A DNA stretch of 64,000 nt from contig NZ_CP010827.1 in the NCBI RefSeq assembly GCF_000833575.1, forward strand, positions 1,785,993-1,849,992. Direction: 5' to 3'. The notes beneath the pieces were generated by a model. That model searched no databases, was not told the origin of the DNA, and saw nothing but the letters and a program-made list of their open reading frames with translations. This DNA comes from Corynebacterium singulare (GTDB lineage: Bacteria > Actinomycetota > Actinomycetes > Mycobacteriales > Mycobacteriaceae). The position numbers and the translations under genes were made by a program. Of the stretch, positions 38,002 to 47,917 are shown one piece after another; position 1 is the first letter of the stretch; every line of letters begins with the position of its first letter.

Positions 38002-39528
38002 TTAGTACTCCCTCAAGTTCGTGTGGTCACCAAGGTCGCGCTGGTGGCGAAGTTCGCGACGGTCTTCCAGGCTACGGCGGGTTACCGGGTCAGAACCATC
38101 CCAGCATTCGACGCCCTTCAATTCCGGCAGCATATCACGGTGAAATACCGGGTCAACGCCCTTGCGGCGCTGCTCGTTATAGTTCTTAAGCAGCTTGATT
38201 GCCACGCCCGAGAGCGGAACGATGGCGCAGATGTTGAGAAGAACCATGATGGCTGCGCCCGTATCGGCAAGGTCAAAGATGGTGCCCAGCGGAGCGACAG
38301 CGCCATAGAAAACAAACGCCAGCACGATGATGCGGAAGCCCCAGAGCACCCACTTCTTTTCCGAGAGGTACTCCACGTTGGATTCGGCAAGGTAATAATT
38401 GCCCAAAATGGAGGAGAAAGCGAGGAAGAAGAGAATGAAGGTCACGAAGTGGATGCCCCACTCGCCTACTGTTCCTGCCAGAGCGTTCTGAGTCAGCGTC
38501 ACGCCCTCGATGGCATCCGAGCCAAAGGTCTCGAAATCAGTGCCCAACAAGATGATGAAAGCCGTGATGGAACAAACCACGAGGGTGTCGAAGTAGACAC
38601 CGAGGGTCTGAACCAGACCCTGCTTGACCGGGTGGGAAACGGTGGCCGTTGCCGCAGCATTCGGGGCCGAGCCCTCGCCGGCCTCGTTGGAGAACAAGCC
38701 TCGCTGAATACCCTTAAGCATGGCCAAGCCCAAGGTGGCGCCGGCGGCCTCACGGAAGCCAAAGGCCGAGCCGATGATGGAGGCGATCATGTCCGGAACC
38801 TTGTCATAGTTCAGGGCCACGACGATAAAACCAACAATGAGGTACGCACCCGCCATGAACGGGACAATGAACTGGGTCATGGTGGCGATGCGCTGCACAC
38901 CACCAATGATGATGGCACCTGACACGAGGACGATGGCAACACCTACACCCGCTTTGAAGACGGTGGAGTCCTGGCCAAAGGAAGTTGCGAGGGAATCAGA
39001 GATGGCGTTGGTCTGGAAAGCGTTGTAGAACCAGCCGAAGGTAATGGCAATGGCCACGGAGAAGATGGTGGCCAGCGGTGTCCATCCCAGGCCACGGGAC
39101 ATGTAATAAGCGGGGCCGCCGCGGTAGGCATCACCTTCACGCACCTTCCACAGCTGCGCCAGGGTGGACTCCACGAACGCGGTGGCGCCACCGAGGATGG
39201 CGATGAGCCACATCCAGAACACCGAACCGGGGCCACCCACGGAAATGGCTACAGCCACACCAGCCACATTGCCGGTGCCCACACGAGATGCCGCAGAAAT
39301 CGTGAAAGCTTTGAAGGCTGAGATACCGCCATAGTCAGCATCCGCATCCACACCGACGCCCTTGGGCTTCTCGACGACCGCCTTGAACATGTCCGGAAGC
39401 ATTCGCACCTGCACCACGGCGGTACGGATGCCGAAGAACAGGCCAGCAGCGATGAGCAGCCACGGCAGGACATAAGACCAGAGGCTGTTATTAATGGCAC
39501 CAATCACAGTGCTGAAAACTTCTTGCAT
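38002..39528 (-). CDS. Alanine/glycine:cation symporter family (AGCS) transporter
   Basis: A 508-residue membrane protein with 10-11 helices that takes up alanine or glycine with sodium. Diagnostic stretches are AFKAFTISAASRVGTGNVAGVA, YRGGPAYYMSRGLG and LFSNEAGEGSAPNAAATA. The ATG at 39528 is used; the longer frame to 39600 would overlap mutM. A charged C-terminal tail of 60 residues lies in the cytoplasm. It sits 35 bp after mutM and directly before acyP, so it is probably part of the rnc-mutM-smc transcript. Confidence 0.93.
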   Translation of the reverse strand: MQEVFSTVIGAINNSLWSYVLPWLLIAAGLFFGIRTAVVQVRMLPDMFKAVVEKPKGVGVDADADYGGISAFKAFTISAASRVGTGNVAGVAVAISVGGPGSVFWMWLIAILGGATAFVESTLAQLWKVREGDAYRGGPAYYMSRGLGWTPLATIFSVAIAITFGWFYNAFQTNAISDSLATSFGQDSTVFKAGVGVAIVLVSGAIIIGGVQRIATMTQFIVPFMAGAYLIVGFIVVALNYDKVPDMIASIIGSAFGFREAAGATLGLAMLKGIQRGLFSNEAGEGSAPNAAATATVSHPVKQGLVQTLGVYFDTLVVCSITAFIILLGTDFETFGSDAIEGVTLTQNALAGTVGEWGIHFVTFILFFLAFSSILGNYYLAESNVEYLSEKKWVLWGFRIIVLAFVFYGAVAPLGTIFDLADTGAAIMVLLNICAIVPLSGVAIKLLKNYNEQRRKGVDPVFHRDMLPELKGVECWDGSDPVTRRSLEDRRELRHQRDLGDHTNLREY

Positions 39529-39563
39529 GGGCCATAATCTTAATGGGTATGGCCACCATGAAC

Positions 39564-40397
39564 CTACTTGCGCGCTCCCCTGCGCTGACAGGATGGGCAA
39601 TAATGGGTGCCACGCCCGCCCAGCACTGTCTTGACCAGCTCAGTTCCGCAGCGATCACAGGGGTCACCACCGCGCCCATAGACATGCAGCGAGCGATCAA
39701 AATATCCAGACTCACCATTGACATTGACATAAAGGGCATCAAAGCTGGTGCCGCCGACCTCAAGCGCTGCACGCATGACATCCGCAGCAGCCTCCACAAG
39801 AGCCACCGCATCGCGTTGCCGCAGTGTATTCGCCTTCTTCAGCGGGGAAATCCCCGCCGCCCACAGGGCCTCGTCGGCGTAAATATTGCCCACTCCGCTC
39901 ACCACTGTTTGGTCTAGGAGCGCCACCTTCACCGCGGTCTTCTTGGCGCGGATGCGACGCGCGGCGGAGGTCACGTCAAAGTCAGGCTCGAGCGGGTCTG
40001 AGGCAATGTGCGCAATACTCAACCACGGAGCGAGACGCCAGTAACCGAAGGTGCGCTGGTCGACGAAGTTGATGGGGGTGGCGTCATCAAGCACAGCAGC
40101 GATACGTACGTGTGGGGAATCCACCGCACCGATCCGCACTTGACCAGACATGCCCAAGTGAATGAACAGCACATCGCGGGCCGGATCCGCTCGGTCCTCA
40201 TCGGCGAACTCGAGCCACATGAACTTGCCGCGGCGCGCCACAGCGGCAATCCTCCGATCCTGTAGGAGCGCGGCGAGGGGCTCTTCCTGCCCACGATTCG
40301 CTCGTGGATGGAGAACCTCCACCGAGGCGAAACTGCGCCCAGCAAGATATGGCTCAAGTCCGCGGCGGACGGATTCGACTTCAGGAAGCTCGGGCAT
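39564..40397 (-). CDS. mutM: Formamidopyrimidine-DNA glycosylase
   Basis: Removes 8-oxoguanine and formamidopyrimidines from DNA. The N-terminus after Met is PELPEVE with the catalytic Pro and Glu; the Lys of the beta-elimination step is in RRGKFMWLEF; an H2TH segment contains DQTVVSGVGNIYADEALW; the C-terminal zinc finger is CDRCG...HYCPSC. The 277-residue protein starts on the base after the rnc stop codon, indicating coupling. Confidence 0.97.
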   Translation of the reverse strand: MPELPEVESVRRGLEPYLAGRSFASVEVLHPRANRGQEEPLAALLQDRRIAAVARRGKFMWLEFADEDRADPARDVLFIHLGMSGQVRIGAVDSPHVRIAAVLDDATPINFVDQRTFGYWRLAPWLSIAHIASDPLEPDFDVTSAARRIRAKKTAVKVALLDQTVVSGVGNIYADEALWAAGISPLKKANTLRQRDAVALVEAAADVMRAALEVGGTSFDALYVNVNGESGYFDRSLHVYGRGGDPCDRCGTELVKTVLGGRGTHYCPSCQRRGARK

Positions 40398-41168
40398 CTA
40401 GCTCTCTTTAGCTGCGGTTCCTTGAACCAGCAGCGGAGTTTCACGCAGCGCCTGGCAGGCTTCCTCAGCCGCCTGCTGCTCCGCCAGCTTCTTGTTGTGC
40501 CCTGTGCCGCGTCCCACAGTCAGACCAGCGACGGTGGCCACGGCGTTAAAGGTCTGATCATGCTCGGGACCGGTTGAGGTCGCCGAATACACCGGCATCG
40601 CAGCCTTGAGCTCCGCACACAGCTCCTGCAACGTGGTCTTCCAGTCCATGTGACGGCCAGAGACCACGGCATTCTCAACCTTGGCCGCAAAGAGGTGCAG
40701 GATAACCCCGCGTGCCACCTCGAAGCCATGCTGGCGATAAATCGCTCCCAAGATGGCCTCGGTGGTATCAGCGAGGATGGAATCCTTGTCGCGACCACCG
40801 GTGGTCTGTTCGCCCTTGCCCAGCAGAATATGCTTGCCCAAATCAATCTCGCGGGCTACATCAGACAGGCCGTAGCGCGAGACGATGGAGGCGCGCATTT
40901 TAGAAATATCCGATTCAGGGCGCGACGGGTAGCGCTCGTACAGCTTCGCCGCGATGGACAGTCCCAGCACGGCATCCCCCAGAAACTCGAGGCGCTCGTT
41001 ATTGGGAAGGTGACCATTCTCGTTGGCAAAGGAACGGTGCGTTAGCGCAAGGCACAGGTGCTCATCGTCGATGTCCACGCCCAATGCCTTGAGCAACGGG
41101 GTGTGGTCAACCTCTGCATAGGCAGCTGCACGTGCTTCCTCACCGGTGAGCTTCTTTTTCTTGCTCAT
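40398..41168 (-). CDS. rnc: Ribonuclease III
   Basis: Cleaves double-stranded RNA in rRNA processing and mRNA decay. The catalytic motif NERLEFLGDAVLGLSIA is at about residue 55 and the second acidic pair in ILADTTEAILGAIYRQHG. A dsRNA-binding domain ends the 256-residue protein (KTTLQELCAELK to TGHNKKLAEQQAAEEACQAL). The ATG at 41168 overlaps the DUF177 stop (ATGA); the upstream Arg-rich in-frame leader is not used. Confidence 0.97.
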   Translation of the reverse strand: MSKKKKLTGEEARAAAYAEVDHTPLLKALGVDIDDEHLCLALTHRSFANENGHLPNNERLEFLGDAVLGLSIAAKLYERYPSRPESDISKMRASIVSRYGLSDVAREIDLGKHILLGKGEQTTGGRDKDSILADTTEAILGAIYRQHGFEVARGVILHLFAAKVENAVVSGRHMDWKTTLQELCAELKAAMPVYSATSTGPEHDQTFNAVATVAGLTVGRGTGHNKKLAEQQAAEEACQALRETPLLVQGTAAKES

Positions 41169-41704
41169 AGGAACTTCTCCAGCCCAGACCAGCGCGGATC
41201 CACGCGCTCTTCCTCTCCGGAGACTCCGGTGGTCACGCCTTCCGGAGTCGCGGCTTCGCAACCCCCCTCACACGTCGGGGCAAAAGGCAGAGTGAGCCCA
41301 GCCTCATCGATGACGGTCTGCAGAAGATCTAAGACTCCGTCCTTGATCTCTGGCACCTCATCACCGGAGCCTTGATCCTCATCCTCCTCCTCGTCCCCGC
41401 TGATGAAGGACTCGTCGGCAGCGAAAACCTGCGAGACGTGTAGGTCCAGCTCTGGGTGAAGCTCCTCAAGGCAGCGCGCGCATTCGCCGCTCAGCGTTCC
41501 GGTAACGTCAGCATCCACCAGCACGCCCGAGCCCAGCGGCGTCAGAGTAGCGTCTACTGTTAGCTCGTTGCCTTGCGGGATAGCGATCATTTCCACGCCG
41601 ATGCGCTCTGGGGCTGGGCCCGTCTGAACGCGGTGCTCGGGCAGAGCCTCGGAGCCTTGGCTGCGCAGCAATTCCGTCACGTCGAACTTCAATGGTGAAT
41701 TCAT
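41165..41704 (-). CDS. YceD-like DUF177 protein
   Basis: A 179-residue protein with the family cysteine pattern: ECARCLEEL near residue 80 and CEGGC near 150, likely metal ligands. An acidic insert DEEEDEDQGSGDE separates them. DUF177 proteins affect 23S rRNA accumulation in other bacteria and usually sit before rpmF; in mycobacteria and here the gene precedes rnc. Start ATG at 41704 gives MNSPLKFDVTELLR, the usual family start. Confidence 0.92.
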   Translation of the reverse strand: MNSPLKFDVTELLRSQGSEALPEHRVQTGPAPERIGVEMIAIPQGNELTVDATLTPLGSGVLVDADVTGTLSGECARCLEELHPELDLHVSQVFAADESFISGDEEEDEDQGSGDEVPEIKDGVLDLLQTVIDEAGLTLPFAPTCEGGCEAATPEGVTTGVSGEEERVDPRWSGLEKFL

Positions 41705-41874
41705 AGCGCCACCCAGCTTACCCTGTGTGCTCGTATCCCCCACTCCTAAGCTGCCTGGCAATGCTGCCAGCAAGCGCCCGAGACTGGCAGGAGTCTGAAT
41801 GTTGGGACACAGACATGTAAAGAGTTGTCTATAGGACTCGCTAACGCGCTGCTCTGCCCCTACCGTTGAGTGAC

Positions 41875-42495
41875 ATGAGCTACACCGCCACTGACACGAC
41901 TGCCCTAGCGTCCACGGCACGTGACCTCGCAGCGATGTACCCGCTACAGTGTCTCGTCCCAGCCCTGGCCTTGGTCACCATCGGTGTCGTTTGCCGTCGC
42001 ACCGTGACCCGGCGCCGACCGAGCGTCTTCGGCCGCGACGGGCTACTCCTCCACCACGTGGCACCCATTGGCGTTCTCGCCGGCATCATGGTGGGCGCAG
42101 TAGCGCTCTTGCCCTTGCACTTTAGCTCTATCGTCATCATCTCCTCGGCATTGTTTTCCTTGTTCGCGGCCTTTATCGTCTGGGGCGCACGAGAATCCTT
42201 TTCCGCCGCTTTCCTCGTGATCGGTGTGATGATGCTCAGCGTTGGTGGGGTTGATCTCATGCTCGCCCGTGCCGGCGCACCGTGGGTGCCTACCTCCGAT
42301 CCCCTCGCGTCGGGACTGGGCTTCGGAAGTATGTGGGTGCTCTACGCCCTCCCGGGTGTGGTCGCTGCGGGGATCGCCGCATCCTTGAGCACAATACCTG
42401 CTGCTGAGGCCGATCGGATCCACCGCGCTGAGGCCGCCCGTGAAGCCGCCAAAGCCTTCGAAACCTCGCGCCGCATCTCCCCTTCCGCTGCTTAA
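41875..42495 (+). CDS. Uncharacterised integral membrane protein
   Basis: I do not recognise the family. The 206-residue product has about five hydrophobic helices (roughly residues 25-43, 62-80, 84-101, 107-127, 148-168), short loops and a charged Ala/Arg-rich C-terminal tail. It stands alone on the plus strand between sepIVA and DUF177, facing away from the latter across 170 bp. The ATG at 41875 is chosen; a TTG nine bases upstream is in frame. A terminator follows it. Confidence 0.78.
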   Translation: MSYTATDTTALASTARDLAAMYPLQCLVPALALVTIGVVCRRTVTRRRPSVFGRDGLLLHHVAPIGVLAGIMVGAVALLPLHFSSIVIISSALFSLFAAFIVWGARESFSAAFLVIGVMMLSVGGVDLMLARAGAPWVPTSDPLASGLGFGSMWVLYALPGVVAAGIAASLSTIPAAEADRIHRAEAAREAAKAFETSRRISPSAA

Positions 42496-42551
42496 GCGGC
42501 ACTGCTGCGGGGCCGAACGGCGTCGTGAGAGAACCCGATAATAGTGACAAG

Positions 42552-42584
42552 GGCTCGGCCCAACAGGGCCGGGCCGCGGTTTTC
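42552..42584 (+). terminator. Terminator after the membrane-protein gene
   Basis: GGCTCGGCCC (42552-42561) pairs with GGGCCGGGCC (42566-42575) around AACA, with one G-U pair, followed by GCGGTTTT. It lies just before the sepIVA stop codon of the opposite strand. Confidence 0.75.
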
Positions 42585-42595
42585 ACACCGAAAGT

Positions 42596-43387
42596 TTAGT
42601 AGTCACGGGGCGCGCGCGGTGCGCGGCGTGGACGCGACTCGCGTTCCCAATTTTCGCCTCGGGACTCGGAACGAGCATCAGCACGTGCTTCGCCTCGCAG
42701 CTCACGTCCCTCAGCACGAGATTCACCGCGGGAACGCACTCCGGCGCCGCGGCGCAGGGCGGAACGATCATTGTTAACCGTGCGCAAGAGGTCAGAGAGC
42801 GTGGTCTCGAACTCTCCCAGTTTGTCATCAACAAACTCATCGCACTCAGTGCGCAGACGGTTGGACTCAGAGTGCGCAGACTCCACGATGCGGTGTGCCT
42901 CGTCATCAGCGCGGCGCACAACCTCAGACTCGGAGACAAGGCGCTCCTGCTCTGCCTGACCGGCAGCAACCGCGCGCTGATATTCCTCATCCGCCTGGGC
43001 ACGCGTGCGTTCTGCATCGGCGCGGGCGTTGTCAACCAACGTGGTCGCTTCATCTTCAGCCTGGGCAACCATGGTGGTAGCGCGATGTTGAGCGTCAGCA
43101 AGCATGGCGTCTGAGTCCTCACGCGCACGCGTGACGGTGTCATCGGCCTCAGCGTTAGCCTCGGAAATGATCTGGTCTGCGCGCTCCTCTGCGCCGTGAA
43201 GGATTTCGTCCTGCTTGTCCAAGACGTCCTGGGCGTCATCCATTTCAACGGGAAGGGCGTTACGAAGGTCGTCGAGAAGCGCAAGCATCTCGTGACGCGG
43301 AACCATGCAATTAGAAGTCATGGGAACGGCATAGGCCTGTTCCAAGTTGCGAACAAGTTCATCGAGGGACTCAAAAACGCGGTACAT
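42596..43387 (-). CDS. sepIVA: DivIVA-domain septal protein, SepIVA orthologue
   Basis: A 263-residue cytoplasmic protein, mostly coiled coil. The start MYRVFESLDELVRNLEQA, the segment VPRHEMLALLDDLRNALP and MDDAQDVLDKQDEILH, and the later ESNRLRTECDEFVDDKLGEFE are close to mycobacterial SepIVA (Rv2927c), which is essential for division and directs intracellular membrane domains. The Ala/Asp/Glu coiled coil (about 60-200) ends in an Arg/Gly/Glu-rich tail of 60 residues that differs from the mycobacterial protein. Synteny with DUF177 and rnc supports orthology, although here a membrane gene on the other strand intervenes. Confidence 0.88.
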   Translation of the reverse strand: MYRVFESLDELVRNLEQAYAVPMTSNCMVPRHEMLALLDDLRNALPVEMDDAQDVLDKQDEILHGAEERADQIISEANAEADDTVTRAREDSDAMLADAQHRATTMVAQAEDEATTLVDNARADAERTRAQADEEYQRAVAAGQAEQERLVSESEVVRRADDEAHRIVESAHSESNRLRTECDEFVDDKLGEFETTLSDLLRTVNNDRSALRRGAGVRSRGESRAEGRELRGEARADARSESRGENWERESRPRRAPRAPRDY

Positions 43388-43512
43388 GGCACCAGCCTAA
43401 CCAAGCCGTTACGCAGCGCGTTGTATCCCACGCGGGTGTTGACAGCGAAAACCTCCCCAGTGCAACGTCGCGCCCTGAGGAGGCAGCCAAACAAGAAGGG
43501 CTACAAGAAGGG

Positions 43513-44892
<1,380 letters not shown>

Positions 44893-44923
44893 TTAGCACT
44901 TCATCTAATGAACAGCCGTTAGT

Positions 44924-44944
44924 TTTCTATCATTCGACCTAAAT
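44924..44944. promoter_or_regulatory. Partial AmtR-box-like sequence upstream of gdhA
   Basis: TTTCTAT-N6-ACCTAAA lies 65-85 bp before gdhA. The first half matches the AmtR box recalled from C. glutamicum (TTTCTATN6ATAGAAA), the second only at four of seven positions. gdhA belongs to the AmtR regulon there, so a weak site is possible but not shown. Confidence 0.3.
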
Positions 44945-45019
44945 TGCAACACGAAAATGCCGAGACATCCTTCACGCGCAGGTCAGCGACCTGAAAAAAG
45001 TTCGTCACACTAGGGCTCA

Positions 45020-45033
45020 TATACTCGTGGGTA
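45020..45033 (+). promoter_or_regulatory. -10 element and probable leaderless start of glycerate kinase
   Basis: TATACT at 45020-45025 ends 7 nt before the ATG at 45033. No Shine-Dalgarno can be seen between, so transcription probably begins at or next to the start codon. A matching -35 hexamer is not evident. Confidence 0.5.
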
Positions 45034-46175
45034 TGCACATTCTCGTTGCCCCCGACTCTTTCAAAGGCACCGCCACTGCCGCGGAAGCTGCTGCGGCGAT
45101 TGCCCTCGGCGCGCGCCGCGCGGTGAACGCCTGCGACCTCGCGCCCGAATCCACAGTGACGACGCTTCCCATGGCGGATGGCGGTGAAGGTACTGCAGAA
45201 GTCCTTGCTAGCGCCGCCGTCGCGCGCCACGGCACCCCAGGCCAGACCATCACGTTGCCCACCACTGATGCAGTGGGGCGCTTGACGGAGGCAAGCTATC
45301 AACTGGTGGGTGAGGAAGCGTTTATCGATGTTGCTGCGGCTACCGGCCTTCCAGCCGTGGCCGACGCTCTCGACCCACTCCACGCAGATTCCTACGGCAC
45401 CGGAGTGCTCATCGCCGATGCGGAGGCACGCGGTGCCACGCACATCGTGCTGGGCCTCGGCGGAAGCGCCAGCATTGACGGGGGCCTGGGAATCCTCGCA
45501 GCACTGGGAGCCGCCGCACACGACTCTCGCGGCTATGCGCTCCCCAAGGGCGGCGCCCCGCTGGTGAACCTGGACACCATCGACACGGCACAACTCAATA
45601 TGAAAGCCGCCCTACTGGATTACACCTTGGTGGCGGATACCCGCGCAGTCCCCATTCAGGCAGCCACCATGTATGGCCCACAAAAGGGCGCCGAGGGCGA
45701 GCAGGTAGCCCTCCTTGCCGGCGCAATGCTGCAACTGTGCGAGGTAACTGGGACGGATGCGCACGCAGAATTCATGGGCGCTGCCGGCGGCATCCCCATC
45801 GCGCTGAGCTGGCTCTCACGGACATTGTGGGGCACGGATGAGCACTGCTCGATCGTGCCGGGCGGGCACTACGTGGCCGATAAACTTGGACTCCCCGCGC
45901 GTCTAACCGAGACCGATTTGCTCATCACCGGTGAAGGCTGCTTCGATGAGCAATCCCTTACCGGCAAAGTGGTGGGCACTCTGGCGGAGTTAACGGCGGA
46001 GGGCACTGCGGGCTCCCCCACCCTCGGCGTCATTACGGGCTCCGCCACGGTTGCGCCCCCAGAGGGAGCCCTACTTCACGAATTGGACAGTGACAGCCAC
46101 AGTGAAGTCGCTGCGCAGATCAGTGCCGCCACTGAGAGACTCGTGACGGAATTTATTCAGAGCACTACGGGTTAA
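45033..46175 (+). CDS. glxK: Glycerate kinase
   Basis: Phosphorylates D-glycerate, most often to 2-phosphoglycerate in this GarK/GlxK family. MHILVAPDSFKGTATAAEAA and the family motif PMADGGEGTAEVL are at the N-terminus; GLGGSASIDGGLGILAALGA is the central glycine-rich loop; LLITGEGCFDEQSLTGKVV lies near residue 300. The ATG at 45033 gives 380 residues (GTG at 45027 is also possible). Its end overlaps the convergent orphan gene by 11 bp. Confidence 0.94.
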   Translation: MHILVAPDSFKGTATAAEAAAAIALGARRAVNACDLAPESTVTTLPMADGGEGTAEVLASAAVARHGTPGQTITLPTTDAVGRLTEASYQLVGEEAFIDVAAATGLPAVADALDPLHADSYGTGVLIADAEARGATHIVLGLGGSASIDGGLGILAALGAAAHDSRGYALPKGGAPLVNLDTIDTAQLNMKAALLDYTLVADTRAVPIQAATMYGPQKGAEGEQVALLAGAMLQLCEVTGTDAHAEFMGAAGGIPIALSWLSRTLWGTDEHCSIVPGGHYVADKLGLPARLTETDLLITGEGCFDEQSLTGKVVGTLAELTAEGTAGSPTLGVITGSATVAPPEGALLHELDSDSHSEVAAQISAATERLVTEFIQSTTG

Positions 46176-46563
46176 CCTGCACCGACCATGGGAAGATAGC
46201 TGGGCGCTCGTGCGCAGCCTCATCTTCAAGCAAGACGTGATCCTTGGGCAGCACCGAATGCGGAGTCAGAAGACGCGCAAGGACCATTGTCAGCTGGTTC
46301 ACTGACCCCGTGACCCCCTCCACCGCAATCTCGTAGCGGTGCACATTCGCGCCCTCAAGATCGCGGTCCTCGTGCTCGTCACGGTAGGTCTGGCGCAGCT
46401 GCTCCTCCAGGCCCTCCACACACGGTGGGGAAGCCACACGGGTAACCTCGGCTGCGGTCAGCGAATTGTTATCCACCAGTTTCTGGGTAGCAGTGGTGAA
46501 GATCTCGGCAACGCGCTCGGCTTGGTCATCCGGCACCAGAACATCAAACTGAATCATTGGCAT
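46165..46563 (-). CDS. Orphan 132-residue protein convergent with glycerate kinase
   Basis: No family is recognised. The product is a soluble acidic protein: an N-terminal IQFDVLVPDDQAERVAEIF resembles a ferredoxin-like strand-helix unit, the middle is rich in charged residues and has one Cys (SPPCVEG), and the end AIFPWSVQVNP is aromatic. It overlaps the glycerate kinase stop by 11 bp and starts only 36 bp from the divergent M20 gene. The ATG at 46563 is chosen; an ATG two codons later is possible. Composition suits a real gene rather than a shadow. Confidence 0.72.
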   Translation of the reverse strand: MPMIQFDVLVPDDQAERVAEIFTTATQKLVDNNSLTAAEVTRVASPPCVEGLEEQLRQTYRDEHEDRDLEGANVHRYEIAVEGVTGSVNQLTMVLARLLTPHSVLPKDHVLLEDEAAHERPAIFPWSVQVNP

Positions 46564-46599
46564 GAAGGTAATCCTACCCTAACTTAAAGGACAGTAAAT

Positions 46600-47799
46600 A
46601 TGGCAGATCCCACACTCGCGACACTTTTCAACTCCAGCGCCGTTGACCTCTCCTGGCAGCGCGCCTTCTACGAGGATCTCCATGCCCACCCGGAGCTGTC
46701 CCACGAGGAAGAGCGCACCGCGGGACGCATTCTGGAGAAGCTGGACGATTGTGATTGTGAGGTTGTGACCGGCATTGGTGGCCACGGTATTGTCGCCATT
46801 TTCCGCAATGGTGTGGGGCCGACGGCGCTCATGCGCGCCGACTTTGATGCACTGCCCGTGACGGAGGAAACCGGCGTGGACTTCGCTGCCACCAATGGCT
46901 CGATGCATGCGTGCGGCCACGACGTCCACACCACGGCACTGTTGGGAGCCTGTGCGCTTCTCGACGTCCACCGCGACGCCTGGCAGGGCACCTTCCTAGC
47001 CTTGTTCCAGCCGGCCGAGGAATCTTCCATGGGCGCGAAGTACATGATTGCGGATGGACTCACCGAGCGTGTGCCCACGCCAGATGTGTGCCTAGGCCAG
47101 CACGTCATGCCTGGCCCGGCCGGCCAGGTGCAGTCCACCGCCGGCCCTATCCTCGCCGGCTGTGATTCCCTGCGGATCCACATCACCGGCCGCTCTGCCC
47201 ATGCTTCAATGCCCCACGAGTCCGTCGATCCGTCCTATGTCGCCGCCATGGTGGTCACGCGCCTCCAAGCCATCGTCGGACGCGAAGTGCCGCCCCACGA
47301 CTTCTTCGTCATTTCCGTCGGCGAGCTGCATGCCGGCGATAAAAACAACATCATCCCCGGCAGCGCCGAGCTAGTTCTCAACACCCGCTACTACAAGCCG
47401 GAGTTGGCCGAACGTGTCTACGCCTCCCTCGAGCGCATGGTGCGTGCCGAATGCGAAGCCTCCGGCTGCCCGGCTGAGCCAACCTTCGAGTACTACGCCC
47501 ATGGCGAAGTCACCGATAATGATCCTGGCGCCCACGAGACGGTGCGCGCGTCCTTTGATGAGGTCTTTGGCGAGCTCTCCGTCACCGCCCAACCAGCCAC
47601 GGTCTCAGAGGATTTCTGCTACCTCCCCCAGGCCTGGGGCGTGCCCTACTACTTCTGGTTTGTCGGCTCTACCCCGGACGAGCTCCTAGACAACCCTCCA
47701 GTCAACCACCAGTCCACCTTTCTGCCGGACTACGCCCCGACCATGGAGTCCGCAACTCGCGCCGCTGCGGCCGCAGTGCTCTCTTTCCTTGCTCGATAA
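46600..47799 (+). CDS. M20D-family metallo-amidohydrolase
   Basis: A 399-residue zinc aminoacylase/carboxypeptidase-type enzyme. Metal ligands are in MHACGHDVHTTALLGA, in the catalytic pair FQPAEESSMGAKYM, in LGQHVMPGPAG, and in the C-terminal PVNHQSTFLPDYA. The dimerisation domain begins ITGRSAHASMPHESVDPSY. Family members hydrolyse N-acyl amino acids, hippurate or IAA conjugates; relatives in skin corynebacteria (AgaA) release odorant acids from acyl-glutamine, but the substrate cannot be chosen from sequence. AAAGGA precedes the ATG. Confidence 0.93.
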   Translation: MADPTLATLFNSSAVDLSWQRAFYEDLHAHPELSHEEERTAGRILEKLDDCDCEVVTGIGGHGIVAIFRNGVGPTALMRADFDALPVTEETGVDFAATNGSMHACGHDVHTTALLGACALLDVHRDAWQGTFLALFQPAEESSMGAKYMIADGLTERVPTPDVCLGQHVMPGPAGQVQSTAGPILAGCDSLRIHITGRSAHASMPHESVDPSYVAAMVVTRLQAIVGREVPPHDFFVISVGELHAGDKNNIIPGSAELVLNTRYYKPELAERVYASLERMVRAECEASGCPAEPTFEYYAHGEVTDNDPGAHETVRASFDEVFGELSVTAQPATVSEDFCYLPQAWGVPYYFWFVGSTPDELLDNPPVNHQSTFLPDYAPTMESATRAAAAAVLSFLAR

Positions 47800-47917
47800 A
47801 GCCACCTGAAAGATGGACCGCAGCAACACGCGCTGGAGGTCTGCGCGCCCAATCGGAACTAGTTAAGCTTGAAAGTGATCTTTTTCCGCATTATTGAGCG
47901 AAACTTTAAGGAAACCC

